Assembly: GCA_030998015.1 (NCBI GenBank)
Contig: JARWMV010000240.1
Span: forward strand, 496,001-560,000
Length of the DNA: 64,000 nucleotides
From: Ceratorhiza oryzae-sativae
Lineage: Eukaryota; Basidiomycota; Agaricomycetes; Cantharellales; Ceratobasidiaceae
Direction of reading: 5' to 3'
Made by a program: the position numbers and the translations under genes. Below are positions 56,001 to 64,000 of this stretch, in pieces (within the stretch, counting starts at the first letter, position 1; the number at the start of each line of letters is the position of its first letter). The notes below the pieces were generated by a model. It did not search any database, was not told where the DNA came from, and saw only the letters and a program-made list of their open reading frames with translations.

Positions 56001-58982
56001 GACCTTAATCCAGTAGACTCGACGATTGGCAATTGGCGGCGAGCCATGTTTACCCGCCCCGCTCAAATGAATCGCAACTCCTATCATGGATCATGTGGCA
56101 TCTTAGGCTTAAGTGTGGGTACCTATTGCAGCGATGCAGGAGTGTGTTCTGTGCTTGCCTCGTGCTGCGATGAGCGCGAGGGTGTAACAAAGGAACGCAG
56201 CCGCCACGAACTGATGTGGCTGATGTTAAACAAATGTCACTCGCTCGAAAGCCGACTCGTGAAATCGCAGCCGGCGACAACTCTAACAACGTTCACGTAT
56301 GGATGCCACATATATAAGGTGCTGGTGTTCTTACGCGTGGCGTTGTGGAGGAATAACGGGGATCACGTCTCTCGACCAGGGAAATCCATATATAACCACG
56401 CCTGGTCTGATCACCGCAAGGGGTCCGAAACGCCACGAGCTCGCCACGCGCGTGTGCTACTCGGGCGTGACATATATCAGCATGCATTCTGCACCATCGG
56501 CCCCTGCACGACGCCCCGGGGCAGGGCTTGGCCGGGCGTGTGTGTGAAGAGATCATGTGAGTCCCGGCCAGCTTCGGCTGTGGCGGGGGTGTCAGGACTC
56601 TCCCCCCCGTGTGTTTCTCCCGCTTTTCTCGCCGTTACGTCTTGGACAGCACCGGCTTGCGGAGAGCGACCATCTCTCGTCCCGTCCAAATTACGTTCTG
56701 CGGGTCGTCTCGCGACTCATTTGTCTCTCTGCCACGGTTCTCATCAGCGCGGGCAATGGGTTTTCCCAACTCGATTAGCAGCCCTAGGGGGGTGTCTGTG
56801 TCCCATTCGGCTGCTGAGCACTCGAAGCAAGGTTTAGTGAAAGACGTGGCCGTGCTCCCGCGTACTCGATGCGTACTGGTTTTCCACGGCTCGTGCCGCT
56901 CTACGATCCTTGGGCTCTGAACTGCCCCGTGGATATACGGGATACGCCCAATGAGCCTATAGTCAATCTAATTGCTAAGCCTTGGGGCGTAGGCCTTCAA
57001 CTGCACGCTTGCATCGGGAATTATCTCCAGGTACGCCATTTGTTTTATGCTTATGTCCTGTATTTACGCTCTTTATTGTCTATGCAGTGTAACGCTACAC
57101 GGTTACACAGGCAGCCCCTGTCCTGAGATCCTTCGAATCTCGAAAGATTTCGTTCACATCGCAGATGGTGTTTGGTTGCGTGGTACCCGGATATTACGTA
57201 CTCGAGCACCCATACCTCTCATGACAACGAGTCCTGTCCTGGAAGATGCGCCTGTATGTTCGTCTTAATGCATTTTAGCTCCTGATCAACTTGCCTGGCG
57301 GCCATCGCATATTGGACACATTAAAAATCATTGGACAAGCCGGATTTCGAAGCCGGATTTCTTATATCCAACTGCAACACTCCTCCCCACGCAATTACTT
57401 CGAGCAGTCTTCAATCCCCTGTTCTTCTGCTGGCGGCTCTACTGGGATCAATACACATGGCTCTACGGAGTGAGTGCTCCGCGTATAGGGGCCTGCGGGC
57501 GTCGAAAACGCATTGAGTTCTGTCGGACATGGTCCGTACCCTGTACCCCTCCGGTCGGCTGCCCCACCAGATCTCGGGCCGGTCCAACGGAGTGCTCTCG
57601 ACACTTTCCGTCGGTCCGGCCGAATACAAACTCAAAACTTCCTCGCCATGCCCCATTCTTTTGTATCAAGCATACTTTGGCATATCTTTCTTGGCTCTGT
57701 CAAAATCTCCTCTTCAACTATGGCCGCAACCAACTCGGAACACGCGCCAGAAGCTATTCGCTACTACTCCCGGAATAGGCTCCCCGTCATCCGACGGTTG
57801 TTCGTATCATACGTTAATCCCATCAGCGTCCCGCGTTGATCTCTTTACGAAAAGGTAACCAACGGACACAATTTAGGGCCATGTTGGAAACACACGTTGC
57901 TTTTGCTTAATTTTCCGACTTGGACGAGTACAATGCGACAAAGTGGATCCACTCGCGATCAATGTCAAAACATCATCGGTCGCGTACAGCGAAAATCGCG
58001 CCAGTAGTGCGTACTGCCCGTTCTACTTTATTATTATTATTATTAGAGTCGAACCTTCAATGTTTCGAATTGTTCGGGTTCCTTTATGTCGTAGCATCAA
58101 CCAATGACCCGATTGTAAACATTTTCGGGTCATCGAGAATGTCCGAGCTGTCCAATTGATTCGGTGCCTTGCTGGAGCGTGTGCCAGCTTGTACTATCTC
58201 GTGCAAGTATGCTCTGAAGGCTATTTCAAGCCCCGCTCGTCTTGTCGGTCAGAGCCGTCAATCAACCTTATTCTCGAATGAGCAAAAACTAGCTATATGG
58301 GGTTTGTTGTGGCGGTTCTCTCTTCAAAGGTATTAGTTGCCGGTTCTTCCTTATGGAGGATAAAATCGTTACATCTGGGCACTGAAAATCGGAACCGTGA
58401 CAAACCCACAGGGTAAGCCATTTTGCCACTGGGGCCAAGAAAGGCATGTCTCCTAAGTTATTGTACATATAATTAGTTAAAGGACTTAGCCGCAGCGCAT
58501 ATAGATAAGATTAACATGCCGGCGGTTAACTCCATGCAGCCTGGAAAAGGTTTAGCTCGGATGTGCTTTTTGTTCATCTCATCGGCCGTCGCAGAGGTAG
58601 GACCCCGCTCCTCGCCCAGAGCGCGACGTGCTCATCCCCCACATGGAATTGGCACACATGTCGAGGGAAACTTAGTCTACCTTAGTTCTGACCTTCGAGT
58701 ATAGCTGAAATTTGGGCCTATCGGGAGTGGGATCACCATGGGCGATCGCCAGATCTCGTGGTTGGCTCGGAAGGAGCAGATGATAGTCGGACATCTCTTT
58801 TATCATTTCCAAAAAGAGCTCTGATGGTGCTCTGCTCCAACTCGAGAGGCGGGTTGTGTATCCGCTGTCGGTTCCTGTTTGGCACGCATACCGCTCACTT
58901 TCAGGTCGAGCCTAGAGTGGCAAATATCATAGTTCTAGTTCATATTGACATCATCTATCCGCTTTGGAGGGTACGTATGTGT
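53008..58982. other. Gene-poor stretch, no supported gene
   Basis: Nearly 6 kb without a gene I can support. The first 500 bases look like the 3' UTR of the HMG-box gene. Later open frames (55043-55617 and 57470-57858 on the plus strand are the longest) overlap in several frames and carry no motif or consistent splice sites. Microsatellite-like bits (CTCTCTCT near 54393, TTATTATTATTATTA near 58028) and a nine-G run near 54424 are the only structure seen. Confidence 0.45.
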
Positions 58983-61051
58983 CTATTCAGTAACGGGAAG
59001 CATGATGGCCCTCGAGCGGGCGTAATCACTCCATCGAATAGGCTGTCCGTTGGCAGCCGCGCCATGCCAAAGGTGGTCCAATACTGGCACAAAATCCGAT
59101 CCCTTCAGAATCCAAAGTGCGTCATCAAACGTACCGATCAACCCTTCTCTGGCAATCGCACGTTGTTTCTCGTTTCGGGCACAAGCCCCAGCCTGTGACA
59201 AAGTCCCAGGGTGAGCATGGCCATCATATGCAAGCTGATACAATCCAAGTACTGACGATGAGGTATTGGATGAGAACGTAGACATTAATCAAGGGGATGT
59301 AGGTCTCCCTTAGAGTCTCAATCAGCCGAAAAATCTGTCGTACGGATGCTTGGACACGTTCTTCATCTGACTTGTCGTCACATACGCCCTAATTCAACGA
59401 GTCAGTCGGGCAACCATAATAGAGGTAACTAGAGAACGCTACCATGTATAGGTATATGAGTAATGTATGCCGCCAGCTTTCCTGCACGGCCATCCTGCAT
59501 ATAGGTTTCCACGACTCCTGTTCGGATATGGACCACGCCTTTGGCTCCCACGATTTAAGGCGTTGCTCAATAGATCGCCAATCAGTGTCGGGTCTCACTC
59601 GCCCTGGGTTATTACATCGTGCATTGATTTCGACAAGTGCAAACTGAAATTCAATTGGACAGCCATGAACCCACTCGATGGGGTGGATGCCCGTGTCGAA
59701 TAACCAAGCAGACGTATCATACTCGATTGCCTGAGGGAGTGCATAGGCCATGGAGCAGAACGAGTCTAGTAGGATAAAGTGCCTTAGCTCGTAACGGTTC
59801 GAGGCCATGATATGTGCTAGAGAAATCGATGTCGAAGTCCAACACTCTGGCCACAATGATGAATCAGCAAAGGCCACTTGCAGAAACACAGGGGCCAAAT
59901 CATGAACATCTTGGTAGGGACTTGAACCGTGGACGAATTTCAGTTTCAGGTGAGCGAGCTGGCTCATAAATGTCAATACTCGATGAGCCACGTCAGCGAC
60001 TTGTTGAAGTGTACCTCTAGTGTGCCAACAAGACTGTTGGGGTTATTGGATGCAAGGCTCTGCTTAGGGTTGAAACCCAGTTGGCGCTCAAATCGTGTGA
60101 TCCACTGGATATAGCCGTCAGTCTTGCGGTTTTCGGTGCCATCAAGAACAGATTGAAATATTTTCGCCGACAAAAACATCACCCAACGAATGGGGTCGGA
60201 GCCTTGTAATCGAGCGCCGACCGATTCGCGAACGCCAGCCATTTGCCATCCGGCGGGTTTGAAAAACGACAGTTCAATGAGGCGTTCATCTATTCAAAAG
60301 CTCGCAACCAAAACTAAGAAATCGGAAAAGCACGGTTGGCTTACATTGCGATAGGATAAACCCATTCATTTCCCTTGTATTTAGAGGTATATCGCACAGA
60401 TTCCGAGGGCGAGCACAATACTGGGGGAAACAAGGGCCCGTGGGATTTGGCGTACTTAACACGAAGGAAAGCATAGTAGACTGGGGCAAACCAGTTTTCA
60501 CTCTGCGAAGAAATAAGTCACTAGGGTTCCGCGAGGACGACACCCGTTGCGTGCGCCTGTGTGTCGGTTGATTGCCTGAGACACTAGCAGTTGATCCAAA
60601 TGGAGGGACAAGATTATCAATGGGATCCACACTGAGGTAACTGGATTTTCAAAGTCAAGGGAATTGTGTGGTTTGCCAAAAGGTGCTATGCCTGAGAGCC
60701 CCGAACCAACCGAGGGAGGTCCACGTGTAGTATCAATAGTCACAGAGCATAAAAAAGTAGATTGATCGCTTCGTGAACCATGTTCATTTTCTGGTTGTCT
60801 TGGTGGTTGCTCCCGACTTGTACTCGCAGAGTCCGAACTCGGGCTGTCATAACCTAAGCATACAAAATCTCCAATTACACATCTTTCGCATTCCGGCCTA
60901 GCCTTGTCACATTTCTTGCGCCTAAGGGAGTATCAGAGCACATGTTCCGCGTGCTTTGTATGCTGGTGTGGTATGACACTGACCTCTGACGGCAAGTCAG
61001 GCAACTGTAACCGAAGGGACGGGAGCGAGGGATCTTGGTCTTGACATTCAT
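58983..61051 (-). CDS. Zn(2)Cys(6) transcription factor, third paralogue
   Basis: The N-terminal zinc cluster is complete: CLTCRQR|RKKCDKARPEC then ERCVIGDFVC, with the same intron inside the basic run as in the other copies. The regulatory domain follows: ERLIELSFFKP, FLSAKIFQSVLDG, VAFADSSLWPE, ISLAHIMASNRYELRHFILL, MAYALPQAIEYD, WVHGCPIEFQFALVEINA, ESWRHTLLIYLYM, VQASVRQIFRLIETL and GSDFVPVLDHLWHG. It ends RSRAIMLPVTE. The start at 61051 (MNVKTK) matches the neighbouring copy's MNVKRK. One net -1 frame change at about 60641-60650, in the poorly conserved linker, joins DFENP to YLSVDPIDN if one base is added. Everything else reads cleanly, so the gene may be functional. Confidence 0.82.
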
Positions 61052-61864
61052 ACGGACTCTAGCGGTGTACTTAATAATCATGATAGGTTATAATGGTAGA
61101 ACAGGTTCTGGCGGAGCTACCTACTACTTGAAAGCGCCAATTTGGTCGCCGTGGTTGTAGATTACGCTCTAGCGTGTTGTGGCTGAGTAATCAACTCCGG
61201 TTGCGATGCAACTACGATCTGGGTCACGGCTGGACTCTTGGATCGAGTCTTTCGGTCCCGTCCGATATCACCGCTCAAAAGGTCCTGGTACAAACTCCGC
61301 TTGGAGCTTGCCTGTTTTAATTAATTCACGAATAGATGTGAATTTCAATGTAAAGACCCTCCTTGATAAGACAAGGATAGCGAAGCCAGCAGTCTTATGA
61401 CTCGGGACACTTACTGGCGTGTGGTTTGTCTGTTGAGTACCCCAAGAATCATAGGCTCTCCGAAAGTCTCAGACCGTTGGCTTGTGCATCCCGCACATGC
61501 AAAGCGTAGTGTTTACCGTACGAGTTCGCGCTATTAGGTACATTCCAACCGGTCCCAGTGTTCAGAAAATGTCGCTTCTTTTAACAAAAGCCAAGGGGCC
61601 TAATTGTACAATGAAGCCACAGACCTGGTTGCGATTACTCCACGCCAACCCCTCATCAATTTGAGGCAAGCGGATGAAATTTAGGCACAAGGTAATCATA
61701 GTTATATGCACAGGTCAAGGTGAGCAGCAGGATTTCCATCTTCACGCAGCGTCGATAGCCCTGCAATTTCAGCTGCATCCACCCATCCCATCAATGGGGA
61801 ATAATAAATTAGATTGTACACATTGATGCAAAACTGATAAGGAGATGACCAAAAGCACAAAGCC
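61052..61864. other. Intergenic region between the two minus-strand regulators
   Basis: No supported gene. It contains the promoter of the third paralogue and the 3' end of the fourth. Short plus-strand frames at 61206-61400 and 61482-61664 have no motif. Confidence 0.5.
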
Positions 61865-63868
61865 TTAACAATACACAGGTAGCATAGTTTGTCTCGAATG
61901 GACGTAGTCACTCCAGTAAACGGGCTGCCCGTTCGCGCCAGCACCGTGCCATAGGTGCTCCAGTACTGGGGCGAAATCAGAACCACGAAAAAGCGAGATA
62001 GCACTATCAGCGGCGTTGTCGATTTTTTCATAGACTGTGTCGCGCTGCTTTTCACTACGGGCGCATATGCCTACCTAGTATATAGTATAAGGCAAGAACC
62101 CATAAGTATCGTTGGCCCAGGGACTTACGACAAGATACTGGAACAAGAAATGAATCAGGAGTGAGGGTGTCGGGAAACAGCTGACAGAGTCAAATAGCTG
62201 GAAAATTTGTTGCACGGACGCTTGAACTCGTTCATCGTGTGAATCAACACTGCACACCGCCTATCATACCAGTGTTTAGTCCTTGATAATCTGAGTGAAA
62301 AACAGAGTTGTCTCACCATGTATAAGTAGAGCAGCAAACCATGCCGCCAGCTTTCCTGAACAACTAGCGTCGCGACAGCCTTCCAAGCCTCACCACCACG
62401 AGAATCCAAAACCGTCGGCTTCCAAGACTTGATATGTTCTTCAATAGGCCGCCAGTCTGGCTGGGGCAAAACTCGGGCTCCAGCACCGCGTCGCTGGTTG
62501 ATTTCAATGAGGGCAAACTGCAACTCTACTGGGCAGCCATGGATCCATTCGGACGGCCAGTTGCCTGTCCTAATCGGCGGAGTAGACGTATCGTATTCAA
62601 TAATTTGAGGCAATCCATATGCGAAGGAATGCAGAGCGTCCAGAAAGATGAACCTAGAGAGCTCGAAGCTGGTAGAACTTAACACATGTGCCAGAGAGAC
62701 CGATGTAAATTTCGTTGAATCCGGCCATAACATGGGGTTCGCACAGGCGAGCTGGAGAAAAAACGGAGCTGTATATCGAAGAAGGTGGTATGCCCTCACG
62801 CCTGAGGAGAACATGAGCTTTGTGTGAGTAACCTGTAGTATACGGTCAAAAGTTATAGTCGCATCGCGTTTTCAAGGCGTACCTCGAGTATGCCTGCAAG
62901 GCGATTGTACGATTCGACGGCGCTTATGCCTTCAGGTGGAGTTGCGTAAAGAAATTGTTCAATCCTTTGTAGTGAATGTCCGTAAAGAGTGACGTTCCGA
63001 CGAGCAGCACCAGTCCGGCTGCCCTCGAATATCCTGCACGCCAAGTATTTAGTCCAGAGTGCGGCATCAGAGCGTTGAAAATGTTGGACCATTATATCAC
63101 GGAAAAATGAAAAATGTTGATAGGCTGGTTGAAATAATGAAAGGCGGACGAGCTGTTCGGCTGTAGCGGGACATCATCACTAATCTCCTCAAGAGAAATT
63201 TGGTCCTGTTTGACTTACTTTCGCCTAATACGTAGCGTATTACTTCTTTCTTATTGTGTGGTATTGGCGACGGATTTTTCGTCACAGAGAACAGATAAGC
63301 TGATGTATGGGTCATCGAACGTGCTCGGATATTGACTAATGGTGATGATTGGTGGGTGGTATGCTGACAACAGGTCTCCTGACCACAGAAGGGTCGATCG
63401 CAAGATTCACCACCGCGCCGAAAGCGCAAATCAGAGGTTCGATGAAGCACAGGAGTTTCCCGATATAGAGTTCCAGAGCGGCTGTTTGTCCATTCGTTTG
63501 CACGATAATCCGTGACAGCACCGAGCGAATCCAAGTCGAGTGAAGGACGCAAGTTTGATGCTTCGTCCGGTAGAGAAACGGGTTCAATAGATCTATCGGA
63601 GTTGGCAAAAGACTCGATTCGGATGCCGGGGCCAGCGGTTGAGCTCAATGGATCCGCTTCAGGAAAAGTATAGCCTTCACAAGTAAAGTCGCCGTTCGCA
63701 CACCTTTGGCAAACTGGTCGAGTTCTGTCACACTTTTTTCGCCTATACAAGCGGATGTAGATTTAAAACAGTGTTATGTTGGCAGAAGCGAATTGCTCAC
63801 CTGCGCCGACAGGTTATACAGTTAGCACTGAGTGGACCGGGTCGGCCAGGTTTTCGCTTAACGTTCAT
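61865..63868 (-). CDS. Zn(2)Cys(6) transcription factor, fourth paralogue
   Basis: The start at 63868 gives MNVKRKPGRPGPLSANCITC, with the zinc cluster continuing RRR|RKKCDRTRPVC then QRCANGDFTC. The regulatory domain matches the other copies: EQLVRLSLFQPAYQ, WTKYLACRIFEGS, YNRLAGILE, TSVSLAHVLSSTSFELSRFI, FAYGLPQIIEYD, WIHGCPVELQFALIEINQ, ESWRHGLLLYLYM, VQASVQQIFQLFDSV, GICARSEKQRDT and GSDFAPVLEHLWHG. It ends RQTMLPVYC with the stop at 61867-61865. Introns have clean GT-AG ends and no frame change is needed. It lies 814 bases from the third paralogue on the same strand, and about 18 kb from the first, which lies on the opposite strand. Confidence 0.88.
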
Positions 63869-64000
63869 TGTGGAGCGAGAAGTGGTATATCCTTATCGTC
63901 AATTTGCATTAGCTTAATATAGTGGATTGCAAAATTTATCAATCACCTGTTAGCTCTATTGGGTTTCAAGTAATATCTTCTCAAGTGGTGGCCGGCAGTA

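Noticed and set aside
57120..57380. tRNA-like B-box fragments
   Set aside because: Neither a matching A-box nor a cloverleaf can be formed around them.

Overview
The window is nuclear DNA from a filamentous fungus, most likely an agaricomycete basidiomycete. The evidence is compact genes cut by many 48-65 nt introns, a FunK1-type kinase, a tandem set of fungal P450s, and several paralogous Zn(2)Cys(6) regulators. A Rhizoctonia/Ceratobasidium-like source would fit, but that is an inference. I saw no rRNA, tRNA, CRISPR array or intact transposon. Coding spans below run from start to stop codon with introns inside; I worked out the splice sites by hand from frame continuity and family motifs.

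Left part (1-31.4 kb), mostly housekeeping genes: the 3' part of an unrecognised repeat-rich protein gene, a FunK1 kinase, a secreted-type single-pass membrane protein, the bifunctional thiamine enzyme THI6, the mRNA 3'-end endonuclease YSH1, a hypothetical gene, a phytanoyl-CoA dioxygenase-like gene, two small unrecognised genes (one encodes only 79 aa in three exons), phosphopantothenate-cysteine ligase, the ER ubiquitin ligase HRD1, signal peptide peptidase (convergent with HRD1), and an HMT1/ABCB6-type ABC half-transporter whose C-terminal tail carries a duplicated 76-aa module.

Middle (32.2-45.0 kb), accessory: three tandem P450 paralogues with the same exon plan, all with an N-terminal membrane anchor, then an intact Zn(2)Cys(6) regulator and a decayed copy of it. 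No backbone synthase is visible, so this is a P450/regulator block rather than a complete metabolite cluster.

Right part (45.0-64.0 kb): a long gene-poor stretch with poly-G runs, interrupted by one HMG-box regulator gene that has an intron-bearing 5' leader, then two more Zn(2)Cys(6) paralogues on the minus strand.

Two patterns cross the window. First, non-canonical GC-AG introns occur in six genes, one of them at the same position in all three P450s. Second, at least seven places show a net -1 frame change in otherwise good coding sequence (with one opposite case). This looks more like single-base omissions in the assembly than gene death, and automated gene models here should be checked against reads.
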